A DNA stretch of 64,000 nt, taken from positions 186,001-250,000 of the forward strand of contig CAJYDM010000005.1 in assembly GCA_913757435.1 (NCBI GenBank), written 5' to 3'. Below the pieces are notes generated by a model. The model was not told the DNA's origin, made no database searches, and saw only the letters and a list, made by a program, of their open reading frames with translations. The translations under genes were made by a program, and so were the position numbers. The stretch is from Syntrophomonas sp. DTU019 (lineage in GTDB: Bacteria; Bacillota; Syntrophomonadia; Syntrophomonadales; Syntrophomonadaceae). The stretch's first letter is position 1. Each line of letters starts with the position of its first letter. Below are positions 1 through 11,012 of this stretch, piece after piece.

Positions 1-1
1 G

Positions 2-55
2 CATAAACAGCATTTGCCCAAGGTGGCGGTGCTTCCTGACCGGTTAAAGCAGTAA
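2..55 (+). CDS. Possible C-terminal tail of an upstream gene (partial)
   Basis: A reading frame open from the window edge ends in TAA at 53-55 and encodes 17 residues ending ...VLPDRLKQ. It could be the end of a gene that starts outside the window. It is too short to identify, and a second frame is also open for 15 codons, so this is a weak call. Confidence 0.2.
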   Translation, partial: HKQHLPKVAVLPDRLKQ

Positions 56-97
56 ACCAGGGCTAATATCAACAGGGGATCAGAAAGGGATGGTGTT

Positions 98-784
98 TTG
101 AATTCCAGGCAAAAGAGCGTATTGATCCGTATCACGCTGGCGGTCTTGGTATTTCTGTATGTAGCTTATGTGGCTAACAATTATGTATTGAGCGGGCGCC
201 TGCCCCGATTTGATTTTAATGTCATAACATCGTTCGTGGGCATTTACTTCATCTGGACCATCATATCTGAAACGGTCTTATACCAAGACCCGGATGTATT
301 TGTAACCGAAGACGAAGATCAATGGTCATACGCCTACCTGCAGTTGGCGTCCATGATCGCGCTGTTTTACGCGGCCATAGATTTTGTCTCTACTCACTGG
401 ACCCGCATTTATGCTCTGGAGCCAGGCATCATTTATGTCGGCATGGCTCTGTTCCTTTTCTCATGCTTCTATCGGGGGTGGGGTTTAAGGGCTATCGGCA
501 AATATTTTAACCCTCGCATCGCGGTTTATGAGGGGCATCAATTGGTCACCAGCGGTCCTTACCGGTCGGTGCGGCACCCTCTCTACCTGGGGGTTTTTAT
601 CAGCCTGATCGGCATCGATTTGATATTTAGCTCCTGGGGAGCCTTGCTTATCACCGTTTTAGGTATCCTACCCCTGTTGATCTATCGTATCAACCTTGAA
701 GAAGCCTTCATGCAGAAGCACTTCGGGGAGCAGTATAGGGATTATATGAAGACGAGCAAAAAGCTGATACCGGGGTTATGGTAA
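98..784 (+). CDS. Isoprenylcysteine carboxyl methyltransferase-family membrane protein
   Basis: 228-residue integral membrane protein with about five to six hydrophobic segments (roughly residues 8-29, 41-62, 78-98, 108-127 and 163-196). Residues 152-161 (SGPYRSVRHP) followed by YLG form the signature of the ICMT/PEMT superfamily of SAM-dependent membrane methyltransferases, and the C-terminus carries the usual EE...FGEQYRDY segment. The substrate cannot be told; bacterial members methylate phospholipids, isoprenoid-type or small substrates. The start is TTG at 98: the upstream ATG and GTG run straight into TGA, while AAAGGGA at 84-90 is correctly spaced for the TTG. It lies 24 bp before yebC on the same strand and may be cotranscribed. 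Confidence 0.8.
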   Translation: MNSRQKSVLIRITLAVLVFLYVAYVANNYVLSGRLPRFDFNVITSFVGIYFIWTIISETVLYQDPDVFVTEDEDQWSYAYLQLASMIALFYAAIDFVSTHWTRIYALEPGIIYVGMALFLFSCFYRGWGLRAIGKYFNPRIAVYEGHQLVTSGPYRSVRHPLYLGVFISLIGIDLIFSSWGALLITVLGILPLLIYRINLEEAFMQKHFGEQYRDYMKTSKKLIPGLW

Positions 785-808
785 CAATCGTTAGTAAGGG
801 GGTTTTTT

Positions 809-1564
809 ATGTCAGGACATTCAAAATGGGCCAATATCAAACACAAGAAAGCCAAATCCGATGAGAAACGCGGCAAGGAATTCACCAAAGTGGCCAAAGA
901 GATCACTATTGCAGTGAAAAGTGGCGGAGGCGGAGACCCGGAGAGCAACGCCAAGCTGAAATTGGCCATACAGAAGGCCAAGAGCATCAATATGCCCAAT
1001 GACAATATCACCCGGGCCATCAAGAAAGGCACCGGGGAGATTCAGAGCGAGGCCATCGAAGAGTTTTGCTATGAAGGCTACGCCCCTGCCGGGGTAGCGG
1101 TGATGCTGGATATAGCCACCGACAACCGCAATCGCACGGCGCCGGATATCCGCCATCTGTTTTCCAAACATAATGGCAATCTGGGTGAGGCCGGCTGTGT
1201 TAGCTGGATGTTCAAGAGGGTAGGTCTGATCAGCATAGAAAAAGAAAAAGCCCCCGATGAGGAAGAACTGATACTCTTAGCCCTGGAATACGGAGCCGAC
1301 GATGTGCGCGACGAAGGGGACACATTTGATATCATAACCAGCGTGGAGAACTTCCTGGAGGTCAAAGAAGCCCTGGAAAAGGCAGGGGTCAGCGTTGCAG
1401 AGGCGGACCTGGACATGCTCCCTGAAAACCAGGTGGAAATCAATGACGTGGAAACGGCTTTGAAGATCATTAAACTGATCGACCTCTTAGAAGACCATGA
1501 TGATGTGCAGCGGGTGTATACCAATATGAACCTGAGTGATGAGGTCCTGGCCAAACTCAGCTAA
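809..1564 (+). CDS. yebC: YebC/PmpR (TACO1) family protein
   Basis: 251 residues, the standard family length. The N-terminus MSGHSKWANIKHKKAKSDEK and the GGGGDPESNAKLKLAI segment near residues 39-54 are diagnostic. Members were long annotated as DNA-binding transcriptional regulators; more recent work links bacterial YebC and mitochondrial TACO1 to relieving ribosome stalling, so 'translation factor' is also reasonable. The ATG is preceded by a strong AAGGGGG site. Its place upstream of bofC and the ruv genes matches the gene order of Bacillus and many Clostridia. Confidence 0.95.
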   Translation: MSGHSKWANIKHKKAKSDEKRGKEFTKVAKEITIAVKSGGGGDPESNAKLKLAIQKAKSINMPNDNITRAIKKGTGEIQSEAIEEFCYEGYAPAGVAVMLDIATDNRNRTAPDIRHLFSKHNGNLGEAGCVSWMFKRVGLISIEKEKAPDEEELILLALEYGADDVRDEGDTFDIITSVENFLEVKEALEKAGVSVAEADLDMLPENQVEINDVETALKIIKLIDLLEDHDDVQRVYTNMNLSDEVLAKLS

Positions 1565-1591
1565 AGAACCCAACAGAGAATCCAATAGAAT

Positions 1592-1649
1592 CCAACAGAG
1601 GGATGTTCTTTGTTGGCTTAGAAGCCAACAAAGAACATCCCTCTGTTGG
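1592..1649. repeat. Perfect palindrome, constant-loop family (CCAAC/GTTGG stems)
   Basis: Two 28-bp arms (1592-1619 and 1622-1649) are perfect reverse complements separated by 2 nt. Each arm is itself a mini-hairpin: CCAAC (1592-1596), loop AGAGGGATGTTCTTT, GTTGG (1612-1616), and its mirror image in the second arm. It lies between yebC and the bofC-like gene. There is no clear U-tract, so it is not a simple terminator. It belongs to the dispersed family described in the findings. Confidence 0.9.
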
Positions 1650-1698
1650 GTATAAATCGGCATAATTTGGCAATAATAAGCCGAAAGAGGTGATAACC

Positions 1699-2268
1699 GT
1701 GAAACACAAAGCCGTGACCGTCGTGCTATTGACAGCTATGCTGCTGCTAAGTCTGGGACTGGTGTTCTTTGTTACCGGGGGAGAGACCTTCGATAGACTG
1801 GTCAATGAACGTAAACCACTGCTCGAGGTCCAGCCTGTACAGAGCAGGGTGGACAATAATACGCAGGTGATATATGAACGGGAATATCAGCAATGCGGTC
1901 ATGTAGTCATTTCTGACTTTCCTAATGCCTTGGAACTGATTGGGAAGACCATAGATGAAATCCGGGCACTTTATAACGAACAGAACGGTTATCAGATCAG
2001 CATAAGCAACAACACCATCACGCTGCGCCAGCAGGTCAATGATTGGTGTCCACAGGAATATGAGAAAACCCGTTTCAAGGAATATCAGGGACGGATTGCA
2101 GTGTATAAAGGCCCTGATGCCAGCCATGACCAACTATTGAAGGTCACCAGCATACGAGTCGACTCCTTGCCTGCAGATCTTATTGCCGCCATCCGCAACG
2201 GGAATTATGAGTTTGCAGACGAAACTATGTTGAACGATGCACTAGAGAGCCTCGACGAATATATGTAA
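1699..2268 (+). CDS. bofC: BofC-like forespore regulator of pro-sigma-K processing
   Basis: About 189 residues with an N-terminal membrane anchor or signal segment (about residues 6-25) and a C-terminal region GRIAVYKGPD...LLKVTSIRVDSLPADLIAAI...LESLDEY that resembles the BofC C-terminal domain (bypass-of-forespore C). In Bacillus, BofC is a forespore protein that restrains SpoIVB and so the timing of sigma-K activation. The position between yebC and ruvC/ruvA is the conserved bofC location. GTG at 1699 is preferred to GTG at 1690, because the AGAGGTGA ribosome site at 1686-1693 overlaps the earlier codon. The family call rests on the C-terminal similarity plus synteny. Confidence 0.75.
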   Translation: MKHKAVTVVLLTAMLLLSLGLVFFVTGGETFDRLVNERKPLLEVQPVQSRVDNNTQVIYEREYQQCGHVVISDFPNALELIGKTIDEIRALYNEQNGYQISISNNTITLRQQVNDWCPQEYEKTRFKEYQGRIAVYKGPDASHDQLLKVTSIRVDSLPADLIAAIRNGNYEFADETMLNDALESLDEYM

Positions 2269-2297
2269 ACACCCCCGAACACAAGTTTGGGCAGACT

Positions 2298-2330
2298 AAG
2301 GCCGGTTATCTGGCCTTTATCTTTGTTTTC
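2298..2330 (+). terminator. Rho-independent terminator after bofC-like gene
   Basis: AAGGCCGG (2298-2305) pairs with CTGGCCTT (2310-2317) around loop TTAT, and is followed by the T-rich run ATCTTTGTTTT. It separates the bofC-like gene from ruvC. Confidence 0.6.
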
Positions 2331-2405
2331 TGGGCCATTTATGCATAGCACTGGCCCCAAATATCAAGTATCATAAGTGTAGCTTAAGGTAAGGAAATTA
2401 TTGTT

Positions 2406-2903
2406 ATGAGGGTTTTAGGACTCGATCCGGGAACCGCCCGCACCGGATATGGGGCGGTAGAATACCGCAGCGGCCGGCTCAAGGCGCTCGATTACGGGCT
2501 GATCACCACCACTGCGGATATGGAGATGCCGCAGCGCTTGCAGGTCATCAATCGCCAATTGGCAGGATTGATCGACACCATCAGGCCTGATGCGGTGGCG
2601 GTGGAGCAGCTGTATTATTTCAAGAATGCCAAAACGGTTATTACGGTGGCCCAGAGCCGTGGAGTGATACTGTTGACCAGCGCCCAGGCCGGCCTTAGTA
2701 TAGGCGAATACACTCCTCTGCAGGTCAAGCAGGCGGTAGCCGGATATGGCAATGCTGACAAAAAGCAGGTACAATACATGGTGCAGAAGCTTTTGTCGTT
2801 AAAAGAGGTGCCTCAACCTGACGATGCTGCTGACGCCCTGGCGGCAGCCATTTGCCATCTGCACTTCCATCGCCTTACCGACATTTATGGATATAAAGTA
2901 TAA
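2406..2903 (+). CDS. ruvC: Crossover junction endodeoxyribonuclease RuvC
   Basis: 165 residues, normal length. RuvC is the dimeric Holliday-junction resolvase acting with RuvAB in recombinational repair. The RNase H-like fold's four acidic metal ligands are visible: D7 in LGLDPG, E67 in AVEQLYY, and D140 and D143 in PDDAADALA. The ATG is preceded by AAGGAAA. It heads the ruvC-ruvA-ruvB cluster, although a small palindromic repeat separates it from ruvA. Confidence 0.97.
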   Translation: MRVLGLDPGTARTGYGAVEYRSGRLKALDYGLITTTADMEMPQRLQVINRQLAGLIDTIRPDAVAVEQLYYFKNAKTVITVAQSRGVILLTSAQAGLSIGEYTPLQVKQAVAGYGNADKKQVQYMVQKLLSLKEVPQPDDAADALAAAICHLHFHRLTDIYGYKV

Positions 2904-2928
2904 TTAAGACCAGTTCGGGTAGGTGACA

Positions 2929-2961
2929 GGTGACAAAAAAGGACTGTCCCCATCTATCACC
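2929..2961 (-). repeat. Degenerate member of the constant-loop palindrome family
   Basis: GGTGA (2929-2933) pairs with TCACC (2957-2961). Read on the minus strand the loop is AGATGGGGACAGTCCTTTTTT, close to the family loop. Only one half-unit is present. It lies in the ruvC-ruvA gap. Confidence 0.6.
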
Positions 2962-2998
2962 TGCCAGGAATAATTAAAGTACAAATGGGGTTTGCGAT

Positions 2999-3601
2999 AT
3001 GATCGCTTTCGTCAAGGGCCTACTCCACGACAGCGGCACCGATCAAGCCGTAGTGGATGTAAACGGCCTGGGTTTCGAGATAAATATTCATCAGCGGGCC
3101 ATTAACCGACTGCCCTCGCCGGGACAACCGGTAATGCTCTATACCCATCTGGCGGTTTCGGAAAATGAATTTAGACTATATGGATTCCTGGACCAGGGCG
3201 AACTGGAGCTGTTCAGATTGCTTTTATCGGTATCCGGCATAGGTGCCAAAGCAGCCCTAAATGTGCTCGGCACTATGGACCCGGCCCAATTTTATAAAGC
3301 CATTGCCAGCCAGGATGAAAAAGCCCTGTTGCGCATTCCCGGGGTGGGCAAGAAAATGGCTCAGCGCCTGATGTTCGAATTGAAAGACAAGGTTGCTGCT
3401 GAGCTGGCCTTGACTCCCCTGGATACCGAACCTGCTCTGCCCATCAATGAAGCCATTGAGGCTCTGGAGGCACTGGGATACAGCCGCAGCGAGGTTTTTC
3501 CCGAACTGCTGGAATTAAATAACCAAGGCCAGCTCGGCCAGAATGTGGCCGAGAATGTCAAGTTGGTGCTTAAGAGTAAAGCCCAGCGGATGAAGAAATA
3601 G
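2999..3601 (+). CDS. ruvA: Holliday junction branch-migration protein RuvA
   Basis: 200 residues, full length. RuvA binds four-way junctions as a tetramer and loads the RuvB motor. It has an N-terminal OB fold (MIAFVKGLL...[10 protein letters not shown]), tandem helix-hairpin-helix motifs ([16 protein letters not shown] and [22 protein letters not shown], about residues 72-127), and a C-terminal RuvB-binding domain ([14 protein letters not shown]). ATG start with a TGGGG site upstream. The next gene, ruvB, starts 14 bp downstream. Confidence 0.97.
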   Translation: MIAFVKGLLHDSGTDQAVVDVNGLGFEINIHQRAINRLPSPGQPVMLYTHLAVSENEFRLYGFLDQGELELFRLLLSVSGIGAKAALNVLGTMDPAQFYKAIASQDEKALLRIPGVGKKMAQRLMFELKDKVAAELALTPLDTEPALPINEAIEALEALGYSRSEVFPELLELNNQGQLGQNVAENVKLVLKSKAQRMKK

Positions 3602-3615
3602 GCGGGAGGCACAAG

Positions 3616-4659
<1,044 letters not shown>

Positions 4660-4674
4660 TAAATGGGGTTAAGC

Positions 4675-5247
4675 ATGGCTAAAGTACTGCTGCATACCTG
4701 CTGTGGACCGTGTTCCACAGTACCTGTTCCTGCCCTCCGTGAAGAGGGTTTTGATGTCATGGGCTTTTTTTATAATCCCAACATCCACCCTTACACCGAA
4801 TACCGGCAGCGCTTCGATGCCTTGCAAGAGTATGCCCGACAACAGGAGCTAAAAATCATTGGTGATGCCAACTACGATCCAGTGGAATATTTTCACCACA
4901 TCACCTTTCGAGAGCAGAAGCGCTGTCTGCTATGCTATCAGATCAGGCTGCAGAAGACGGCGCAAATGGCCCGCTCGGGCAAATTCGATTATTTTTCCAC
5001 CACACTCCTGGTCAGCCCTTTTCAAAAACACCACTTTATAAAAGAGGCCGGGGAAATAGCAGCAGAGAAATACGGGGTGCCATTCCTTTATCGAGACTTC
5101 CGCGATCAGTATAAAGAAACTGTAAGCCGCTCCAGGGAGGCCGGGCTGTACCGGCAGCAATATTGCGGGTGTCTGTACAGTGAGCAAGAACGCTACGCGT
5201 CACCAGCACGCCAAGCGAAACGGAACAAGGAGGACGTGACACCATGA
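4675..5247 (+). CDS. queH: Epoxyqueuosine reductase QueH
   Basis: About 190 residues of the DUF208 family, shown to be the non-cobalamin epoxyqueuosine reductase that performs the last step of queuosine (tRNA wobble base) synthesis. The Fe-S/metal-binding cysteines are visible: HTCCGPCS at residues 7-14, KRCLLC, and YCGC near the end. The start is placed at ATG 4675, because TGGGG at 4664-4668 then acts as the ribosome site; the ATG at 4663 would overlap it. Its stop overlaps the next start (ATGA). With queA and tgt nearby, this is a queuosine operon using QueH rather than the cobalamin-dependent QueG. Confidence 0.93.
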   Translation: MAKVLLHTCCGPCSTVPVPALREEGFDVMGFFYNPNIHPYTEYRQRFDALQEYARQQELKIIGDANYDPVEYFHHITFREQKRCLLCYQIRLQKTAQMARSGKFDYFSTTLLVSPFQKHHFIKEAGEIAAEKYGVPFLYRDFRDQYKETVSRSREAGLYRQQYCGCLYSEQERYASPARQAKRNKEDVTP

Positions 5248-5471
5248 ACGGGATGGATAGTATAGCCAGACTGCTCATTACCATGGGGATATTAATACTT
5301 TTACTCGGAGTGGGATTCTGGCTGATGAGTAAACTGGGTGGGGGCGGGTATCGCATTCCAGGTGATTTTGTGATTCGCCGCGGCAATTTCACGCTCTATT
5401 TCCCTCTGGCCAGCGGTATAATTTTGAGCATTATCGTGACTGTTTTGCTGAATCTGTTTTTGAGGAGATAA
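5244..5471 (+). CDS. DUF2905 small membrane protein
   Basis: 75 residues with two hydrophobic helices (about 9-27 and 53-72) flanking GGGGYRIPGDFVIRRGNFTLYFPL, the hallmark of the DUF2905 family found beside ruv/queA genes in many bacteria. No function is known. Its ATG overlaps the queH stop codon (ATGA at 5244-5247), implying translational coupling. Confidence 0.88.
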   Translation: MNGMDSIARLLITMGILILLLGVGFWLMSKLGGGGYRIPGDFVIRRGNFTLYFPLASGIILSIIVTVLLNLFLRR

Positions 5472-5542
5472 TACGATTGACTGGCGGCGACCAGGCTGGC
5501 GCATCCAGGTCGGTCTGATCTATGAAAGAGGAGATAACACTA

Positions 5543-6598
5543 TTGTCAGCCGACGAACACAGCTGCTATTATGACCTGAAACAGTACCAATACCATTTGC
5601 CCCCGGATTTGATAGCCCAGTACCCGGTGGAGCCCCGCGACAGCTCGCGCTTGCTGGTGGTGGAGCGGAGCAGCGGGATTCTGCATGACCGCCACTTCCA
5701 TGATGTAGCAGACTATATCCATCCGGGTGATGTTCTGGTCTTAAACGATACCCGGGTGATCCCGGCCCGTTTGCTGGGTGTAAAAGAGAGTGGCGGGCAG
5801 GTGGAAATCCTGCTCTTGCGCAAACAAGGTCAAGAATGGGAAGCTTTGGTGAAACCAGCCCGCCGCCTGCGCCCCGGATATCGCATTCTCTTTCCCGGTT
5901 TCGAAAACGCTGCAGCCGTCATTACCGCTGAGCTGGATTTGCCCGGCGGAAGGCTGCTTAAGCTAGTAAACTGCGACGAGCAGGATTTTATAGCCCGGGC
6001 AGGGCATATCCCCCTGCCGCCGTACATCGAGCGCCATGACGAGCCCCTTGACGCGGAGCGTTACCAGACCGTCTACGCCCGCCACAGCGGATCGGCAGCC
6101 GCCCCGACCGCGGGGCTGCATTTTACAGCCTCCCTGCTGGAGAATCTCCAGGCTAAAGGGATAGAGGTGGCCACTCTGGTGCTGCACGTTGGCCTGGGAA
6201 CATTCCGTCCGGTAAGTTGTGAGGATATACGTCAGCACAAGATGCACAGCGAATTCTACCAGGTCAGTGCGGAGACCGCGCAAATGCTCAATAGAGCCCG
6301 GCAAAATGGGGGACGGGTCATTGCAGTGGGAACCACTGTGGTGCGCACGCTGGAGTCCATCTACGATAAAGAACGGGGCTACCTGGCCGGACAAGGAGAA
6401 ACCGACTGCTTCATCTACCCGGGATACGATTTTAATGCCATTGACCGTTTGATAACCAATTTTCACCTGCCGGGGTCCTCATTGTTGATGTTGGTTTCCG
6501 CTTTCTTGGGGGTGGAGAAGACGAGACAGGCTTATCAGCATGCAGTAACAGAGAGGTACCGGTTTTTCAGCTATGGAGATGCCATGTTCATATATTGA
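5543..6598 (+). CDS. queA: S-adenosylmethionine:tRNA ribosyltransferase-isomerase QueA
   Basis: About 351 residues. QueA transfers and isomerises the ribosyl moiety of SAM onto 7-aminomethyl-7-deazaguanine in tRNA, giving epoxyqueuosine, which the QueH product then reduces. Typical blocks are LIAQYPVEPRDSSRLLVV, VLVLNDTRVIPARL, YARHSGSAAAPTAGLHFT, LVLHVGLGTFRPV, GTTVVRTLES and TNFHLPGSSLLMLVSAF. An ATG at 5522 exists, but the strong AAAGAGGAG at 5525-5533 sits 7-9 bp before TTG 5543, and the shorter N-terminus fits the family better; either start is possible. Confidence 0.95.
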   Translation: MSADEHSCYYDLKQYQYHLPPDLIAQYPVEPRDSSRLLVVERSSGILHDRHFHDVADYIHPGDVLVLNDTRVIPARLLGVKESGGQVEILLLRKQGQEWEALVKPARRLRPGYRILFPGFENAAAVITAELDLPGGRLLKLVNCDEQDFIARAGHIPLPPYIERHDEPLDAERYQTVYARHSGSAAAPTAGLHFTASLLENLQAKGIEVATLVLHVGLGTFRPVSCEDIRQHKMHSEFYQVSAETAQMLNRARQNGGRVIAVGTTVVRTLESIYDKERGYLAGQGETDCFIYPGYDFNAIDRLITNFHLPGSSLLMLVSAFLGVEKTRQAYQHAVTERYRFFSYGDAMFIY

Positions 6599-6768
6599 CA
6601 ACCGATCCGGTTACTTAAAGAGATAACGCCTTCGCCCCGGTCGGATGCCACGATTATATGTCAATGCCGAGGGAAGCGGCGTTTGTATCAGCAGGCAGCT
6701 GAAGGGTTTTTCAGAGACGGCAAAAAGCTAGGCCCCGGGTACACGGATAAAATTACAAGTACAGTTGA

Positions 6769-7878
<1,110 letters not shown>

Positions 7879-7943
7879 TAGAGGATTTTGGGCATTAGTC
7901 ACGAATTTAAACTAAGTTGAACATAAATAAGGGGTGATAAAGC

Positions 7944-8222
7944 ATGCAATTGGACAATTCAGTAATAACCATGATCCTATACTTTGGCGGGTTCATTGCG
8001 ATTTTTTATGTGTTTATTATACAGCCTCGCAAGAAGCAGGAGAAACGTCATAAAGAACTGCTGGAAACGCTTAAAAGGGGCGAGAAGGTTGTGACTATCG
8101 GCGGCATAAGGGGGGAAGTTGCTCGCATTAAAGAAAAGACCATCATGTTGAGGGTCAATGACAACACCGAGATTGAGTTTCTTAAGACCGCGGTGGCATA
8201 CCGCCAGGATGAGGCCGAATAA
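7944..8222 (+). CDS. yajC: Preprotein translocase subunit YajC
   Basis: 92 residues with one N-terminal transmembrane helix (about residues 10-28, ending FIIQPRKKQEKRHKELLETLKRGEKVVTIGG). It is an accessory subunit of the SecDF-YajC complex assisting protein export. RBS AGGGGTGA precedes the ATG. It opens the tgt-yajC-HD-secD-secF run. Confidence 0.95.
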   Translation: MQLDNSVITMILYFGGFIAIFYVFIIQPRKKQEKRHKELLETLKRGEKVVTIGGIRGEVARIKEKTIMLRVNDNTEIEFLKTAVAYRQDEAE

Positions 8223-8224
8223 GG

Positions 8225-8884
8225 ATGATTGAGGCCGCTGATCTGAAACATCATCCCCTGGTGAAAGGTTTCATTAAACAAGGCAATGCACATCTGGAGG
8301 CTATCGGCTTTACAGATCACGGGCCGATCCATGTTGCAGTGGTTTCAAGGCTCAGCCGGGAGATACTGCTTAAACTGAAGTATCCTCAACGTAGGGCTGA
8401 ACTGGCAGCCATAGCCGGGTACCTGCATGATGTCGGCAATGTTATCAACCGCAACGGCCACAGCCAGGCCGGCGCCTTGATCGCCTGGGAATTGCTCCAT
8501 CGAATGAACATGCCCCAGGAAGAAATCGCAGTGATCTGCGCCGCCATCGGGAACCATGATGAAGGCTGCGGCCAGCCGGTTAATGAGGTAGCTGCCGCTC
8601 TGATCCTGGCTGACAAATCGCATGTGCACCGCAACCGGGTAAGGAATACCGATGTGGCCACCTTCGACATCCATGACCGGGTAAACTACGCGGTGGAATA
8701 CTCCATAGTCAATATTGATGCCGAGGAACGTGTCATCTCCATGGAGATAGCCATTGATACTGAAATCTGCCCGGTGATGGAGTATTTCGAGATTTTTATG
8801 ACCCGCATGTTGATGTGTCGATATGCTGCGGAGTTTCTGAGATGTGAGTTTGAACTCATTATAAATGGAGCCAAGCTGATTTAA
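8225..8884 (+). CDS. HD-domain phosphohydrolase
   Basis: 219 residues with an HD metal-dependent phosphohydrolase fold: TDHGPIHV near residue 36, the HD pair in GYLHDVGNVINR (about 67-78), GHSQAGALIA, and NHDEGCG near 115. The C-terminal half (ERVISMEIAIDTEICPVMEYFEIFMTRM) is typical of a family found beside secD/secF in Firmicutes. The substrate is unknown (nucleotide phosphohydrolase or phosphodiesterase likely). It starts 2 bp after the yajC stop, so it belongs to the sec operon. Confidence 0.8.
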   Translation: MIEAADLKHHPLVKGFIKQGNAHLEAIGFTDHGPIHVAVVSRLSREILLKLKYPQRRAELAAIAGYLHDVGNVINRNGHSQAGALIAWELLHRMNMPQEEIAVICAAIGNHDEGCGQPVNEVAAALILADKSHVHRNRVRNTDVATFDIHDRVNYAVEYSIVNIDAEERVISMEIAIDTEICPVMEYFEIFMTRMLMCRYAAEFLRCEFELIINGAKLI

Positions 8885-8908
8885 GTTAAGTTGCGGAGGG
8901 ATATTTTT

Positions 8909-10114
8909 GTGAACCGAACCATGAGTATCGCTATCAGTGTGGTGATTGTAGTCGCTTTGGCACTAGCCGCGTTTTTCCTGCAGAAGCCCTTGGTCAACAA
9001 CCTTGACCTGGGTCTGGACCTGAGGGGTGGTCTGCGGGTGGTCCTGCAGGCTGAGGAAAAGCCAGGTGAACCGATCACCGAGGACACTATTCAAAAAGCA
9101 GTAGGCATATTACGCGACCGCGTGGACAGCCTGGGTGTCAGAGAGACCAGCCTCTACCCACAGGGTAAAGATCGAGTGGTCATCGAGATAGCCGGGGAGG
9201 ATAATCCCGAGGCTGCGGTCGATATTTTAAAGAATGTGGCCCAACTGGAGTTCCAAGATGAAGGCGGCAATGTGCTGGTCAGCGGCAAGAACCTGATCGA
9301 TGCCCAGGCGCGCCTCAATCAGAACACCCAAGAAGCCTATGTGGAGCTGAAATTTGACAAAGAAGGGGCTGAGGCCTTTGCCAAAGCCACTGCTGCCAAT
9401 GTGGGCAAACCCCTGGTAATAGTCCTGGACGGGAAACGGATCAGTGCTCCCACTGTAAGGCAGGCTATTACTGATGGCAATGCGATCATAGAAGGCGGTT
9501 TTGAGGCCAAAGAGGCACAGGATCTGGCGGTGCTGCTGCGCTCCGGCGCCTTGCCGGTGAGCTTCACCGTTATGGAGAAACGCTCCATTGGACCCAGTCT
9601 GGGCGCAGACTCCCTGGACAAGAGCCTTAAAGCTGGTATAATCGGCATACTGGCAATATTCATCTTCATGCTCGGCTATTACCGCTTGCCGGGATTAATT
9701 GCCGACATCTCCATCATCTTGTACGGATTGCTGGTCTTAGGCAGTATGGTCTTGCTCAATGCGGTCTTGACTCTACCGGGCATCGCTGCCTTCGTATTGT
9801 CCATAGGCATGGCGGTGGATGCCAATATAATCATCTATGAACGCATCAAAGAGGAAATCAGGTGGGGTAAAACCCTGCAGGCCGCTATCGACGCCGGATT
9901 TAAACGGGCCTTCTGGACCATATTCGACTCCAACCTCACTACATTAATAGCCGCATTGGTATTGATGTACTTTGGTTCCGGCTCGATAAAAGGATTTGCG
10001 GTCACACTTTCCATAGGGTTGGTCATAAATATGTTCACCGCCCTGACCTTTACCCGCTATCTGCTGGTTTTGGCTTCCAACTTCACCAAGAACACTCGGC
10101 TATACGGGGTATAA
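8909..10114 (+). CDS. secD: Protein translocase subunit SecD
   Basis: About 401 residues. An RND-family membrane protein that uses the proton or sodium gradient to help complete Sec-dependent export. TM1 is at the N-terminus, the periplasmic/extracellular P1 domain includes LGLDLRGGLRVVLQAE, and the C-terminal five-helix bundle includes GMAVDANIIIYERIKEE. Start is GTG 8909 with GGAGGG at 8895-8900; the TTG at 8891 overlaps that site. secF follows after 13 bp. Confidence 0.95.
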   Translation: MNRTMSIAISVVIVVALALAAFFLQKPLVNNLDLGLDLRGGLRVVLQAEEKPGEPITEDTIQKAVGILRDRVDSLGVRETSLYPQGKDRVVIEIAGEDNPEAAVDILKNVAQLEFQDEGGNVLVSGKNLIDAQARLNQNTQEAYVELKFDKEGAEAFAKATAANVGKPLVIVLDGKRISAPTVRQAITDGNAIIEGGFEAKEAQDLAVLLRSGALPVSFTVMEKRSIGPSLGADSLDKSLKAGIIGILAIFIFMLGYYRLPGLIADISIILYGLLVLGSMVLLNAVLTLPGIAAFVLSIGMAVDANIIIYERIKEEIRWGKTLQAAIDAGFKRAFWTIFDSNLTTLIAALVLMYFGSGSIKGFAVTLSIGLVINMFTALTFTRYLLVLASNFTKNTRLYGV

Positions 10115-10127
10115 GGAGGGGAGAACA

Positions 10128-10967
10128 TTGATTATTGAACGACGCAAGATTTTCTACATCATATCGCTGATATTGATCTTACCGGGACTGGCCTCGCTGT
10201 TTATCAATGGGCTCAACCTGGGCATTGACTTCAAAGGCGGTTCCATCGTACAAGTGCGCATGGCAGCCGACGTAACCGCGCCCGAAGTGCGGGAAGCCTT
10301 GATTCCGGTGGGACTGGATGCCTCCGAGGTGCAGCGGAGCGCCGATAATACCTATTATATTCGCAGCCATGAACTGGACCAGGAACAAACCCGTGCTCTG
10401 CTCAATGCGCTGGAGTCCAAATTTGGAGAGGTTGAATTGCTGAGCGCTGAGAGCGTGGGTGCGACTATAGGGCGGGAGTTGAGCTTGAACGCCCTGCTGG
10501 CCTTAGGTATAGGTCTGGCTTTGATGCTGGTATATATATCCTTCCGCTTTGAATGGACCTTCGGGGTGGCGGCGGTCTTGGCCCTGGTGCACAATGTATT
10601 GGTAGTGGTCGGAGCTTTCTCCATATTTCAGTGGGAAATAAATACATTTTTCATAGCATCTATCCTGACAGTGGTGGGCTTTTCTATCAATGACACCATA
10701 GTGGTCTTCGACCGGGTCAGGGAGAACCTGCGCGGCAGCAGAAGGCCCGATTACCTTAATCTGTTGAACAAGAGCATCCTACAGGTGATAAACCGCTCCA
10801 TCAATACGGTGCTTACTGCAACTCTAGTCCTGGTAGCTTTGCTGCTTCTTGGCGGGGCCACTCTCAAGTATTTTGTAGCCGCTATGCTGATCGGCTTTGT
10901 GGTAGGTGCCTATACATCCATCTGCATAGCCAGCTCGTTATGGTATGAGATCAAAAAAGCAGCCTAA
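10128..10967 (+). CDS. secF: Protein translocase subunit SecF
   Basis: 279 residues. Partner of SecD. The N-terminus carries LNLGIDFKGGSIVQVRM, and the C-terminal membrane domain has VGFSINDTIVVFDRVREN and the conserved SINTVLTATLVL segment. Start is TTG 10128, supported by AAGGAGGGG immediately upstream. Last gene of the yajC-HD-secD-secF operon. Confidence 0.95.
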   Translation: MIIERRKIFYIISLILILPGLASLFINGLNLGIDFKGGSIVQVRMAADVTAPEVREALIPVGLDASEVQRSADNTYYIRSHELDQEQTRALLNALESKFGEVELLSAESVGATIGRELSLNALLALGIGLALMLVYISFRFEWTFGVAAVLALVHNVLVVVGAFSIFQWEINTFFIASILTVVGFSINDTIVVFDRVRENLRGSRRPDYLNLLNKSILQVINRSINTVLTATLVLVALLLLGGATLKYFVAAMLIGFVVGAYTSICIASSLWYEIKKAA

Positions 10968-10976
10968 TATATTCCT

Positions 10977-11006
10977 TTGACAGGATAAGGCCTGGTAACC
11001 TATACT
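10977..11006 (+). promoter_or_regulatory. Sigma-A-type promoter for the cation-efflux gene leader
   Basis: TTGACA at 10977-10982 and TATACT at 11001-11006 with an 18-bp spacer. It begins just 10 bp after secF and would start transcription near 11013, about 115 nt before the efflux gene. Confidence 0.65.
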
Positions 11007-11012
11007 AAAATT

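Noticed and set aside
6642-6731. 28-codon ORF between queA and tgt (MPRLYVNAEG...)
   Set aside because: No ribosome-binding site upstream and no hydrophobic or conserved feature; treated as non-coding.
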